DNA of 64,000 nt, from the NCBI GenBank assembly GCA_030015575.1, contig CM057347.1:509953176-510017175 (forward strand), in the 5' to 3' direction. This DNA comes from Agapanthus africanus (taxonomy: Eukaryota; Streptophyta; Magnoliopsida; Asparagales; Amaryllidaceae). Positions 1 to 10,799 of the stretch are shown piece by piece (within the stretch, counting starts at the first letter, position 1; each line of letters opens with the position of its first letter). The translations under genes were made by a program, and so were the position numbers. Below the pieces are notes generated by a model. That model was not told the DNA's origin. It searched no databases and saw nothing but the letters and a program-made list of their open reading frames with translations.

Positions 1-1080
1 GCAGGAGTTCTTTTTGATCACTAGTATCAGGTGCTGCACCCCCATTTCTCCTTCCAGTCGGAGATTGCCTCATCCAGTGGCGCTGGTGAGTACAGCCTTT
101 AGCTAACGTCTTTTCTTTTCTTTTACGGGCCGTCAAGTCATTGGTAACCCCTCTTCGTTTTGACTGCAGCACTCCAGATTGAAGGAGGAGACGAAAGATC
201 CGTTGCACCACCGGTACTCTCGGCCTTGCCACCTGACGCAGCTGGTATAGTAAACTTCATTGTTCATGTAGCTTCTCTATTATATTTTTTTTGAACTGTT
301 GTTTGACTACGATTTGTTTTTCAGTAGTGACACCGACTCCAGCCCCTTTCGAGTCTCGAGTCGTAATGCCAGCAGGCCCCTTCTCTCGACGTCCCTCTTC
401 AAAAGGCGCTGTGAATAGCCTGCGCATGTTAATCGATCACCTTGAGGAGCTTAACACGGAGACTCCTGCCCTTGCTGCAGATTTTGCTACTGAGGTTAAT
501 CCGATGTTGGCGACGCTCATGCACTTTCACAGCGAGGGCGTCGTTGAGTCTTGGGTTAATCACTGCAGAAAAATTGAGGCTTATCTGCATGAGCTCGAGG
601 TCGGACGCCCTGCTCCCGAGGTCCTGGCTGTGAACTCCCAGCGGGCTGCATGGGTCGAGTAGAGCACCCCTTACTTCCGCCATCTTGAACAAGAAGCGGC
701 TTTGAGGCGTAAGGAGCGCGAGGAGACTTTAGGCGAATCTGCTCGATTGCATGCTCAAGTTGATGCAAACGCTGCACAGCTAAAAGCTATCTTCGAAAGC
801 TTTCTACGATGTATTTCTGACGGGCTCACGCTGAGGCAAAAGCTCGACCTCACCGAGCGAGATGCACAGAATCGTAGGGAAGCTCAGCGGGTCGTCGAAG
901 AACAACTTTCATCCTATTTGCAGCAACGAGCTCAGGTTGAAGCAGAGTTGGCCACGGCAGCTGACAATGAAAAGGGGATGAGGGAAGTGCGCGAGCGGAT
1001 GATTGATCTATTGAAAACGCTTCCCTCCCAATAATTGTTTTTGCACCACTTGTAATTTTTGAATAAAATGTATCCCCCCC
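1..1080 (+). pseudogene. Gene-like segment antisense to A1 gag, coiled-coil C-terminus
   Basis: Unrecognised. The first part looks spliced: two candidate GT-AG introns at 86-169 and 245-324, the second preceded by a good pyrimidine tract. The downstream part (about 291-1,034) has an acidic helical stretch and a charged, alanine- and glutamine-rich region typical of a coiled coil, ending at about 1,034 and followed by two AATAAA signals. By position it belongs to the interior of A1 but faces the other way. Extra antisense genes are known in Tat-lineage gypsy elements, and some resemble plant mobile-domain proteins; I cannot confirm that domain because the 5' part is outside the window. It is broken. 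An alternative is a captured host gene fragment. Confidence 0.45.
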
Positions 1081-1134
1081 TTTTTTTATCCTTTCATATG
1101 ATGTAAATTGTACTCAATTGAATTTATGAATAAA
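1062..1134 (+). terminator. Polyadenylation signals of the antisense segment
   Basis: Two AATAAA hexamers, at 1,062-1,067 and 1,129-1,134, lie 30-100 bases after the end of the open stretch in T-rich sequence. This is the normal layout of a plant 3' end on the + strand. Confidence 0.5.
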
Positions 1135-1239
1135 AGATACATTTCTTTCGTACTATCTTGTGTCATTTGTTGCTTTCTTCTTTTCTCTGTTATCGGTATG
1201 TCACTTTTGTAAGCGTAGCCTGCAGATGATAAAGAGAGC

Positions 1240-1500
1240 ATTCCGTTCTAAATTCTTCGAGAGGCAGCGATAGCTTAGGAAGCAGGTTTAGATCTGCTGC
1301 CTAAGGCTTTTCAACTTCATGAGCCATGAGGGTCTCATAAAGACTTTTCTCCCTACGAGTCGAAAGGATCTCGTAGGTGTATTTTCTCCTTAGGAATCGT
1401 GAGGATTCCTAAGTGCGTTTTCTCTTATAAGTAGTAAGGATCTTACAAGAGAGTTTTCTTCCTTGCGGGTTGAGAGGACCCGTAAGTGTTTGATGAGATT
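1240..1500 (-). repeat. Hairpin array, about 43-bp units (A1, distal block)
   Basis: Successive units each hold an inverted repeat around a loop close to CGTGAGG (+ strand), for example TTAGGAAT...ATTCCTAA near 1,390-1,415 and CTTATAAG...CTTACAAG near 1,425-1,450. The stem changes from unit to unit while loop and linker stay alike. The same design occurs at 4,120-4,680 and four times in A2. Confidence 0.7.
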
Positions 1501-1760
1501 GACGTTATCCGCATTTCACGGAATCAGGGGTTGCTCTGGACGTTTCCCACGGGGTCGAGATTGACTCTAGCCGTGTTCCACGTGACCAGGATATGCTCTG
1601 GATGCTTCCCACGGGGTCAGAATTGACATAGCCGTGTTTACGAGGACCAGGCTCCGCTCTGGATGCTTCCCACGGGGTCAGGGTTGACATAGGCCGTGTT
1701 CCACGAAACCAGGATTGGTTGACTTTATCCGCATTTCACAGAGTCGGGGGTTGACTCTCG
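1501..1760. repeat. Tandem repeat, period about 62-63 bp
   Basis: The phrase TTCCCACGGGGTC recurs at about 1,543, 1,606 and 1,667 with similar flanks (CTCTGGA before it, GTGTTCCACG after it). About three full and two partial units. Interior of A1, noncoding. Confidence 0.65.
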
Positions 1761-1844
1761 GTTGTCTATGCACCGCTGAGTTATGGAACTGGGGATTGCC
1801 ACGATTCCAATTCGCTGATATTACGTCTGTTGTAATGAGACAAA

Positions 1845-3180
1845 TGTTAAGATGATCTCCGATGGTCTGTCAGGCTTTATATGAGTTTCCGTCAAGCCCT
1901 TGAAGTTAGGAATGTTGCCTTTGCTTCATTTGCTGTCATTGCGTCTGCTGTATCGAGATGAATGTCATGATGGTGATCACTCCGCGCTGGTGTGGGATGA
2001 TCTCTGATGGTCTTTCAGGCTTTATATGAGTTGCCGTCAAACCTTTGAAGCTAGGAATGTTGCTTTTGCTTCATTTGCTGTCATTGCGTCTGCTGTATCG
2101 AGACGAATGTCATGGTGGTGATCACTCCGCGCTGGTGTGGGATGATCTCCGATGGTCTGTCAGGCTTTATATGAGTTGCCGTCAAGCCCTTGAAGCTAGG
2201 AATGTTGCCTTTGCTTCATTTGTTGTCGTTGCATCTGCTGTATCGAGAAGAATGTCATGGTGGTGATCACTCCGCGCTGGTATGGGATGATCTCCGATGG
2301 TCTTTCAGGCTTTATATAAGTTACCGTCAAGCCCTTGAAGCTAGGAATGTTGCCTTTGCTTCATTTGCTGTCATTGCGTCTGCTGTATCGAGACGAATAT
2401 CATGGTGGTGATCACTCCGCGCTGGTGTGGGATGATCTCCGATGGTCTTTCAGGCTTTATATGAGTTGTCGTCAAGCCCTTGAAGCTAAGAATGTTGCCT
2501 TTTCTTCATTTGCTGTCATTGTGTCTGCTGTATCGAGACGAATGTCATGGTGGTGATCACTCCGCGATGGTATGGGATGATCTCCGATGGTCTTTCAGGA
2601 TTTATATAAGTTGCCGTCAAGCCCTTGAAGCTAGGAATGTTGCCTTTGCTTCATTTGCTGTCATTGCGTCTGCTGTATCGAGACGAATGTCATGATGGTG
2701 ATCACTTCGCGCTGGTGTGAGATGATCTCCGATGGTCTTTCAGGCTTTATATGAGTTGCCGTCAAACCCTTGAAGCTAGGAATGTGACCTTTGCTTCATT
2801 TGCTGGCATTGCGTCTGATGTATCGAGACGAATGTCATGATGGTGATCACTCCTCACTAGTGTGGGATGATCTCCGATGGTCTTTCAGGTTTTATATAAG
2901 TTGCCGCCAAGACCCTGAAGCTAGGAATTTGACCTTCGTTTCGTTTGCTTTGGCGTGTCTGAATCTTGTTGGAGGAAGGACGCTGTAGTGACATCTCGTC
3001 TACTGTATCGAGATGAACGTCGAGGTGGTGACCACTCCGCACTGGTGTGGGACGATCTCTGATAGTCTTTCAGGTTTTATATGAGTTGTCGTCAAGACCC
3101 TAAAGCTAGGAATTTGGCCTTCGCTTTGTTTACTTTGGCGTGTCCGAATCCTGTTGGAGAAAGGACGCTGTAGTGACATC
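1845..3180. repeat. Tandem repeat, period 145 bp, about nine units
   Basis: GAAGCTAGGAATGTTGC starts at 2,047, 2,192, 2,337, 2,482, 2,627 and 2,772, exactly 145 bp apart, with more diverged units on both sides and a longer last unit near 3,050. Short overlapping open frames of about 73 codons recur every 145 bp, but each spans one and a half units and shifts frame from unit to unit, so they are by-products. The array sits where A2 carries its unrelated 131-bp array. Confidence 0.85.
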
Positions 3181-3189
3181 TCGTCTGCT

Positions 3190-3610
3190 GTAATGAGACG
3201 AATGCTGAGGTGGAGCTGGGATTTTGCCATCACTTCGCTTTTTTCGACCATGAGGTCTTTTGTTGACGTTGCATCTGCATCCTGCTAGACTGCGAAGGAA
3301 CGCCGTTGTTGACATTGAGTCTGGTGTAACGAGACGAATGCTGAGGTGGAGTTGGGATTTTGCCATCACTCCGCTTTGTTTCGACCGTGAGGTCTTTCGT
3401 TGACGTTGCATCTGCATCCTGCTGGACTGCGAAAGAACGCCGCCGTTGACATAGCGTCTGGTGTAACGAGACGAATGCTGAGGTGGGGTTAGGATTTTGC
3501 CATCACTCCGCTTTGTTTCGACCGTGAGGTCTTTCGTTGACGTTGCAATTGCATCCTGCTGGACAGCGAAGGAACGCCGTTGTGGGTCTTCAGGCTGTAG
3601 ATGTGGCCAT
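3190..3610. repeat. Tandem repeat, period about 136 bp, three units
   Basis: AATGCTGAGGTGG recurs at about 3,201, 3,337 and 3,474, followed each time by GGATTTTGCCATCACT and GACGTTGCA. The 3' end (TTCAGGCTGTAGATGTGGCC, 3,589-3,608) resembles the 112-bp array units of A2 read on the other strand. Confidence 0.75.
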
Positions 3611-3662
3611 CGAGACTTGGCTCTTCTTCTGATGGAGCCTGGTGGAAAGGTATGGTTCCCTT

Positions 3663-3716
3663 TTTGTTTGTGCCCCTGAAATGTATACAGGGATCAATGT
3701 GATCTCACCTGTAGGG
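3663..3716 (-). repeat. Copy of the GCCC...GGGC module (interior, diverged)
   Basis: Diverged copy of a module found in every A-family LTR: GCCCCTGAAATGTATACAG, then GATCAAT, then CTGTAGGGC. Its GCCC and GGGC ends can pair. Another interior copy is at 4,378-4,426. Confidence 0.6.
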
Positions 3717-3744
3717 CAAAAAGTTTCATTTCATTTCATTTTTA

Positions 3745-3975
3745 TTTCTTTCCGTGATGCTCTATCATTTCAGCTTTTTATATCGCGAAGGTCGCGATTG
3801 CCCAATTATTTTGGCTATTTTTCGCGGTGCCCAATCATTTCGGCTATTTATTTTGTTTTTACTCATTGTTTTTTATTGCGAGTTGCCTAATCATTTCGGC
3901 TATTTTTGTACGCATACATTTTTACTTGCTGATTTCGTTGCAAGTTGCCCCATCATTTCGGCTATTTCATATGCA
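3745..3975. repeat. Irregular repeats of TCATTTCGGCTATTT
   Basis: The phrase (C/A)(A/C)ATCATTTCGGCTATTT occurs about four times with variable spacing. The reverse-complement phrase occurs in the corresponding place in A2 (39,230-39,450), so this block is an inherited part of family A. No coding content seen. Confidence 0.7.
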
Positions 3976-4119
3976 TTTGTAGCTCACTGACTTTCACTGC
4001 GACTTTGAGATTTGATACCGATTTAGGCATCAACATCGCTACAATTGGGATATTGCTAGGAGTGAATCATCATTTACCTCTGTCGATGTCGAACAAAGGT
4101 GGCTTAGTAAATAGGGTTA

Positions 4120-4680
4120 GGATCCTGTCGATTAAGGCTTTTAACTTTACGAGTCGTAAGGGTCTCATAAAGGTGTTTCTCCCTACGAGTCGTGAGGATC
4201 ACGTAGGTGCATTTTCTCCTTAGGAATCGTGAGGATTCCTAAGTATGTGTTATCTTATAAGTCGTAAGGATCTTACAAGAGTGTTTTCTCCTTATATGTC
4301 GAGAGGACTTACAAGGGTTGTTCACCATGTAGACATACTAGTCGCGGGTAAGACTTTGTTAGGGAATTGTTTATTCGCGCCCGTGGATTGTATACAAGGG
4401 TCAATACTGAACCGCTTGTAGGGCAGCATTGGAGGTTGTGATGGCTGCTTAAGAACAGGTTCAGATCCCTGTAGCTTAAGGATTTTGAATCCTATGAGTC
4501 GTGAGGGTCTTAAAGGGGGAATTCTCCTTACGAGTCGTGAGGATCTCGTAAGTGTAATTTCTCCTTAGGAATCGTGGGGATCCCTAAGTGTGTTGCTCCC
4601 CTGTGAGTCATAAAGATCTCACGCAGGTGGTTTCTCCTCACAAGGTCGAGAAAACCTTGCAAGTGTCTTTTAACGACATT
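4120..4680 (-). repeat. Hairpin arrays, about 43-bp units (A1, gag-proximal blocks)
   Basis: Two groups of units (about 4,120-4,330 and 4,490-4,680) separated by a module copy (4,378-4,426). Examples: TTAGGAAT/ATTCCTAA near 4,212-4,236 and CTTATAAG/CTTACAAG near 4,254-4,280, both around loops like TCGTGAGGA or TCGTAAGGAT. Mismatches are A-C on this strand, hence G-U wobble pairs in the element's own minus-strand RNA. Confidence 0.7.
4378..4426 (-). repeat. Copy of the GCCC...GGGC module (interior)
   Basis: GCCCGTGGATTGTATACAAG, then GTCAAT, then CTTGTAGGGC. Same order and spacing as the copies inside the LTRs at 8,091-8,140 and 8,521-8,570. Confidence 0.7.
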
Positions 4681-4689
4681 GCGCCCTTT

Positions 4690-5026
4690 CGGGTTTTCAC
4701 AAAACTCGCCGGTAGCCCTGCTGTTTTTACTCACGGAGCCCTTTCAGGTTTTCATCCGTGCCCCTTTTGCTTATGGACATACCGTTTTCTTCTTTTTTTT
4801 ATTTTTAATTTATTTTTTTTTGTCATCCTCGGGATGCTGCGGTCCGTAGTAGTTTATCGACGTTTCGGTCAACTGCTAGTTTTAGGACATAGTGGTCCAT
4901 TGTTAGTTTAAGGACGTTTCGGTCCAACGCCAGTTTTAGAACATAGTGGTCCATCATTAGTTTAAGGACATTTCGGTCCGCTGTTGCCATATTTGAGGCG
5001 AGTTTTTAGTTTACGGACTTTCCAGT
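4690..5026 (-). other. Gag-distal noncoding stretch with GGAC...GTCC motifs
   Basis: A T-rich run (4,780-4,820) is followed by four to six copies of a GGAC-N6-GTCC-like phrase (GGACATAGTGGTCC, GGACATTTCGGTCC) between 4,850 and 5,030. The same phrase makes up the 72-bp array of the LTRs. A copy of the block holding GCCCTTTC(G/A)GGTTTTCA and CTGCTGTTTTTACTCACGG (4,680-4,770) appears twice in A2 at 38,220-38,420. Confidence 0.6.
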
Positions 5027-7684
5027 CTAAGGGGCTTTCTCTATGAATGAGCACGATGCCCCCGGCATGTCCATCTTTTTCGGATCATAAGGTTGTGGCG
5101 GTTTCACCTTCCAGTTTTCGGATAATACGAACTTGTCTTGTTGGTATTGGACCTCAATCCAGCCTTTGAAGACGAAGCAATCTTCGATTGGATGGCTTAC
5201 TGCTTGGTGGTAAGGGCAGTAATTAGTATTGTTGACATCGTCTGGCTGCAACGGACGTTTTGGATCCGGCAGATTGATGAGTCTGTTGCGCACTGCCAGC
5301 TCGAACAGTCTCCTAGTTTTATCCTCGGGAAACGAGTAAGGACGTCCCAGTCTCTTCTCGAGGGATGGGCGTGGACGCAAGTTGTTTTGGCAAACAACCG
5401 GCTTTAAGTTGCTCGGCTATTGTTGAGTATTGGCGACGAAACTTGCTTTCCCTTTCCCTTTTTCATTTCGAGAGTCCGCCTTTAGAGGAGATAGTCTATG
5501 ACCCATCTGGTCCATTTAGGCTAGTTTGTCAATCAAGGCCTGGAACGCGGTCGGTTTGAAGAACATCATAAATTGGGAAATAGTCGCTTGAGGATCAAGA
5601 GTGCCTACGAACATGCCCACGGCCGGCGCTTCTTCGATGCGCTGCTCACATTTCGACCATAAATTTCGCCATCGTATTGCGTATTGAACCCATGTCACGC
5701 CAGGTTTCACCCTAGTATTGATCAATGCCGTTATTGGGGTACGTTCGGTGGCACTTGCGAAATGCTGAGTGAATAGTAGCTCCATCTCCGCAAATGTCTT
5801 GACGGAGTCGTTGAGAAGCTCTGAATACCACTCGAACGCCGTTTCTGACAAGCTACCAACAAACTGGCAGAGCAGAAGTTTATCATCACCTCCGGTGTTA
5901 CCGCACAAGGCTCTGAATTGAGCGAAGTGTTGATGCGGATTTCCCGTCCCTTTATATACATGAAATTTAGGGATCGTATAACCCGGCGAGTACCTTATTT
6001 GGTCATACCAGCCTGGATAAGGTCGTCCAGTCTTAACGACCTGCCCAGCCGCTTCGTTCGCCTGGTGAGCTAGTATTTGCTGAGCAATGTAATCATCCAG
6101 GGCAGCTTTGGAGATGGTCTCCTCTTTGACTGCTGAAAGAGCCGGAGGAGGGTTCGATGTCTTCCCTCTATCATCTTCAAGGACAATCGGAGGGTCTTCA
6201 GTCGGAGGATCCGGTTGTATCAGCATCCCAACCATGTCTTGGAAGAGAAGCGCTATTCGTTTTATATTGGCCGCCTGTTCTGCAGCCTCTTTTTCTTTCC
6301 TCTCGATCATTCTTCGGAGGAAATCAGCATCAGTTTCTTGTTCTTGACCCTGCTCCGAGGTCTCTGGATTTTCTTTCGGCCCAGTGAGCGCGTCCATTGC
6401 AGTTAGCATCTCCTGAAGTTTCTGCTGCTGCTGCTCCTGAGCCTTTGTTATCAATCGAGTAAGCGGTCGATGAACCGTAGAAGCACGGCTTTCCTCTTTT
6501 CCGAAAGCTATATAAACGGTATGTATTGCCATGCCCCCAGACATGGGGCGTTTAGATTCAGCATCCTTGCGTTTCGCCTCAGTTACGGGGGCTTTCTCCG
6601 GCCTCCTTCTCTTATGAGTGGTTGAAGTTGAGGGAGCCATTGCAGTGGGCACCCAAACAGCTGTCGCCTTTTGTGGCTTGACAGGATAGTTCTCTTCTCG
6701 CTGAACTTTCACCTTTTTCTGTTGGCGAGAGTAATCTTTATCAATCACCGATTCATGAACCTGTCGCCAAACTTTATAGATTTTGGTGGACAACCGCTGA
6801 GGGGGCTGCTCCAGCTTCTTTTCTGTAGCATTCTTCATGGGTGGAGGAGATCTCTTTAGCACGGCAGTCAGAGAGTTCTTGCGAACCTTCCTAAGCGGTT
6901 CAAAGCCGTTCCCAGTTGGAACAGCAACATTGATTTCCACCATTGGAGCCGGCGAAGTCAGTCCAGAAGGGGAGTTGCCCCTAGCCTTCCTTACTCGGCG
7001 CCAGTAACGACGGCGAGCATGTCGTGCGGATGGAGTTGGTTCAGCTATAGGGGTGACTTCCTCATGCCCCCTGTGTTGGTGAAGGGTTATCGCCGACGTC
7101 AGCCTCTTGAAGACCGATTTCCGTTGAGAAGCAATGTCCAATCTGTCAAAGACAGATCTCTGGACAGGGGAAGCAGCTTTAAGGACTTAGCCTGGAGCAG
7201 GAGCCGGAATGGCCAGCCTTGTGAAAACTGACTTCTTGGCGGGAGAAGCCTTTCCAATGATTTTGTCCGCTTGAGCCGGGATGGCTATTCGCTTTGGGAT
7301 GGCTGCTTCAGGTATCGCGGGCTTATTGACGTTCTAGCCCAGTCTGTTGAAAACCGAGGCATTGAAGTTGGGCGACCCGTTGAGAGGGGCCGCGGTAGTT
7401 GCAAGCCGATCGAAGACCGACTTCTTGGGAGCTTCCGACGGTAGAGGGGTATTAAAGCTCATCGGTGGGAGCAATGTCCCAAAGAATATCCCTGTGGTGG
7501 CTTGCGTTACTTGCTCCAGTAGCATCTTGAACAGGGGGGCCACTTGAGGCCTGTAGGTTACACCTCTAGATGAGGCGGAACGGGAGTTGCAGTTGCAGCT
7601 AGTGCAAGTTGAAGCCATTGATCTTCTGTTTTCTGCATGGAGCAAGACACCAAATCTTAGTACCTCGAACCCAAGGGCAACCAT
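5027..7684 (-). pseudogene. Gag-like polyprotein of A1 (fossil)
   Basis: Retrotransposon gag (capsid-type) protein, which would coat the element's RNA in cytoplasmic particles. Order along the protein: an N-terminal region with recurrent SVF-x-RL motifs, a basic proline-rich stretch, a glutamine- and glutamate-rich coiled coil, then a capsid-like core with PKFHVYKGTGNPHQHF and FEWYSELL, typical of the plant gag family. Last comes a Tat-style zinc knuckle (C-X2-H-X4-H-X4-C, 5,177-5,218). The largest open part is about 540 codons. No protease or RT follows. It starts shortly after the primer-binding site, as expected. Broken in a few places; homologous to the A2 gag. Confidence 0.85.
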
Positions 7685-7743
7685 ATCAAACCGCGATTTG
7701 TTCGCGAAAACGACGCACGAAGTGTGGAGTGGAAAGAGGAAAA

Positions 7744-7762
7744 GGTCCCACCGGGCGTGTCA
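7744..7762 (-). other. Primer-binding site of A1
   Basis: On the minus strand TGACACGCCCGGTGGGACC, five bases inside the LTR end, differing by one base from A2's TGGCACGCCCGGTGGGACC. The TGG start fits the CCA tail of a tRNA; I do not assign the tRNA. Confidence 0.7.
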
Positions 7763-8090
7763 GAATCTGTTCCCCGCCGAAACACGGAGACGCGACCGCG
7801 CAGGTCCGTTTGGCCTGAATTTCGGGGCAGATGCTAATTGGTGCTATCCGTCCACCTCTCCGAAGATGCCAAGTTGATTTATGACACCGTGTATCGAAGG
7901 TTTAAATGGATGCGGCCGATGTAGCAGACTTTGTCAGATTCCCCCTCATTTGAGTGGTTTTTTATTGTGGGGATGCTCTTCCCTGCAGGCGCAAGCCCCT
8001 GTAATTAATTACGCTACCGCATCGCGGTAACCACTTTCTCCTTCTCCAGACGGTCACTTCGTGTCGTAGGTGTTTGTTTTGTTTTTGGTT

Positions 8091-8140
8091 GCCCGTGGAT
8101 TGTATACGGAGATTAATTTATGTTGTCGCCCGTAGGGCGT
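8091..8140 (+). repeat. Module copy in the terminal LTR segment of X
   Basis: GCCCGTGGATTGTATACGGA, GATTAAT, then CCCGTAGGGC. A second copy at 8,521-8,570 belongs to the Y LTR. The 430-bp LTR ends around both copies are near-identical, which first looks like a tandem duplication but is explained by the nested solo LTR. Confidence 0.7.
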
Positions 8141-8739
8141 GGATTAGTCCAAATCCGTATTTTCTTAGATTTGGGTTTGGGGATTGGGTTTAAGGATACG
8201 GTGTTCCCCTCCGAAAGACGCGGCAAAGACGCGGCGGACGTCTAGCCTAAATTTCGGGGCAGATGCTAATTGGTGCTATCCGTCCATCTCTCCGAAGATG
8301 CCAAGTTGATTTATGGCACCATGAATCGAAGGTTTAAATGGATGCGGACGATGTAGCAGACTTCGTCAGATTCCCCCTCATTTGAGGGGTTTTTGATTGT
8401 GGGGACGCTCTTCCTGCAGGCGCAAGCCCCAGCAGTTAATTACGCTACCGCATCGCGGTAACCACTTTCTCCTTCTCCAGATGGTCACTTCATGTCGTGT
8501 GTGTTTGTTTTGTTTTTGGTTGCCCGTGGATTGTATACGGAGACTAATTTATGTTGTCGCCCGTAGGGCGTGGACTAGTCCAAATCCATATTTTCTTAGA
8601 TTTGGGTTTGGGGGTTTAGGTTTAAGGATACGTTAGCCTCATTTGAGACTAAGATCAACTTAAACGTTCAATAAGGATACGTTAGTCTAATTTTAGATTA
8701 AGATCAACTTAACGGGATCGTTTAGATCCGACAAGAGAG

Positions 8740-9070
8740 CAATTGGGCTTTATTGTTTAGTTTAGGGACATTACGGTCGAATATTAGTTTAAAGACATCG
8801 CGGTCGAGGTTAAGGACATCATAGTCCATGGATTTGAGGACTCCACAATCCGTTGTTAGTTTTAAGACATCACGGTCGAGATTAAGAACATCATAGTCCA
8901 TGGATTTAAGGACTCCACAGTCCGATGTTAGTTTTAAGACATCACGGTCGAGGTTAAAGACATCATAGTCCATGGATTTAAGGACTCCACGGTCCGATGT
9001 TAGTTTTAAGATATCACGGTCGAGGTTAAGGACATCATAGTCCATAAGTTTAAGGACCCCACAGTCCATG
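8740..9070 (-). repeat. 72-bp array of GGAC-N6-GTCC units (Y)
   Basis: About four and a half units. Each carries dyads such as GGACATCATAGTCC and GGACTCCACAGTCC separated by a GACATCACGGTC dyad. The unit is a multiple of three, and an uninterrupted minus-strand frame (115 codons, 8,722-9,069) with the peptide phrase DYDVLNLDRDV runs through it. The same array and frame occur in A2's 5' LTR. Confidence 0.8.
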
Positions 9071-9479
9071 AAGTGTATGGTTGTCGGGACCCATCACCTC
9101 TTTGAAGACGTTGAGGAATTACAACGACAAATATCAAAGGAGTGAAGAGATGTACCCTTGAACCCAGGTGGATTAAATGATCTATAGCCCAGTTTGGAAC
9201 TAGGATCAATTAATTATATTATGAGCCCATTGGCTCAGTTAAGTCTGAATCGAGAACTTATGGCCTTCTTGGGCTAAGTCCAATCAAGTTTGGAATATTG
9301 GCTCTCTGTTGGTCCATTGAAGGGGAGGCTCTGCCTTTAGAAAATTAGTCAATTGGGCTGAAGCTGGTGTTCAACACTAAAGAACAACAGTGTTAAAAAC
9401 TGGTAATAAGATTATCAAATTAGTGTTTAAACATTAGAAATGTGATTCTCAAATTAGTGTTAAACACTAGAAGAGGGAG

Positions 9480-9805
9480 GGAGCACGTGGGAGCACGTAA
9501 TAGTATCAAAAAGTGGGGCCGATCCCCTTATTTTGTTCTCAGGATATTCAGATAAGTGTTAAACACTTCTGGTCTGCAGACCATCACATGTGGGAACGTG
9601 ATGGGCTTCCAGTCATTGATTATTAAAGCGTTTTACTAGGGGTCACGTGAGGGCGCCCAAGAATGGTTCCGTCTTTGGATTTGTTCTCTTTTGTTTTAAG
9701 GGTCACGTGGGAGCACGTGAGGCATTGCCTCCGAGTTTTTTCCCTTCTCATTTTGGGGATCTTTTCGGGGGTCACGTGGGGCCACGTGACCTTAGTCCTT
9801 TGCAT
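9480..9805. repeat. CACGTG pair block downstream of the Y TATA box
   Basis: Several near-palindromes of the form GTCACGTG-N4-5-CACGTGAC or relatives, for example TCACGTGGGAGCACGTGA at 9,701-9,720. In the minus-strand element this block follows the TATA box and would be transcribed. Confidence 0.7.
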
Positions 9806-9834
9806 GCATGGGGATCCTTCAAGTCTCTTTATTT

Positions 9835-10440
9835 TTAAGAATTGAATTCTTTTATAGGGTTAAACCCTAATTATGATTTTGGAGGAATTAAATTCCTATT
9901 GTGAAAGAATTAAATTCTTATATAGGGTGAAACCCTAATATCATTTGGGAGGAATTAAATTTCTGTAAATCTGAGAGAATTAAATTCTCAATTAGGGTTA
10001 AACCCTAGTTCTGTTCAACTTGAAGGAATTAAATTCCTGTAATTTTGAGAGAATTAAATTCTCAGATAGGGTTTAAACCCCAAGTTCATCATGAAGGAAT
10101 TAAATTCCTGTGAGTTTGGGAGAATTAAATTCTCATATAGGGTTAAACCATAGTTTTGTTTTGGGAGAATTAAATTCTCTAAACTCAATTCCCCCTCTAA
10201 GTTTTGGATCTGCATGGCAGGATCTCAACCCGATGAGAATTAAATTCTCAACTTATGGGGAGATGTGCTCTGTGTAGATCTTCAACCAGAGGAAGAACTA
10301 AGTTCTTTTGTGCAGAAGAGTTAAACGCTTAGATTTGAGAATTAAATTCTCTTTTTTGAAGCTTTGATACTTTTTCCCTTTCTCACCTAGGGTTTTCTTT
10401 GTTGAGAATTAAATTCTCCTTTCTTTTCTCTCCGCAATTT
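9835..10440. repeat. Chain of aattTaatt-type palindromes (Y)
   Basis: Dense short palindromes follow one another: GAGAATTAAATTCTC, GGAATTAAATTCC, GGGTTAAACCC and relatives, each with an A/T centre and different outer bases. The chain lies just after the TATA box in the element's orientation. The same block is 22,440-22,985 and 44,375-44,915 in A2. Confidence 0.75.
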
Positions 10441-10480
10441 CAAGATGTCAAAACTCTCCCCAAAAACTCTCTCCTGGCTC

Positions 10481-10490
10481 CTATTTATAG
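10481..10490 (-). promoter_or_regulatory. TATA box of LTR Y
   Basis: CTATAAATAG on the minus strand within CCTATAAATAGGAGCC. The same phrase occurs in both A2 LTRs at the equivalent place. Confidence 0.6.
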
Positions 10491-10799
10491 GTGAAGGAAA
10501 AGAATCAATTTGTTTAGCAAATCTTTCTTTGAAAGATTTTGTTTGTTTTCATCATTAATATGAGCCTTTAGATTATTAAGTGAATTTTATTCACCGTTGG
10601 ATTTTCAATCCAAAGATATTCTGTTTGTTATTTCTGGTGAGATTTATGGAAATCTTTCCTTGTTTAAGATTTTTCCATAAATTAGTGATATTTAATCACC
10701 CCTGGATTTTTAATCCAACGGTTCTTCTTAATCCTTTCCCATTTGGAAAGATTTTAGAGAAATTCAGAATTTTAATTCAACTAAATTGTAAGGTTTTCG

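Noticed and set aside
2045-2988. Series of similar 65-73 codon frames
   Set aside because: Each covers one and a half units of the 145-bp array and the period is not a multiple of three; by-products of the repeat.
7768-8640. Simple 440-bp tandem duplication of an LTR end
   Set aside because: Better explained by the nested solo LTR Y, whose other end and flanking duplicate are visible at 11,174-11,179.
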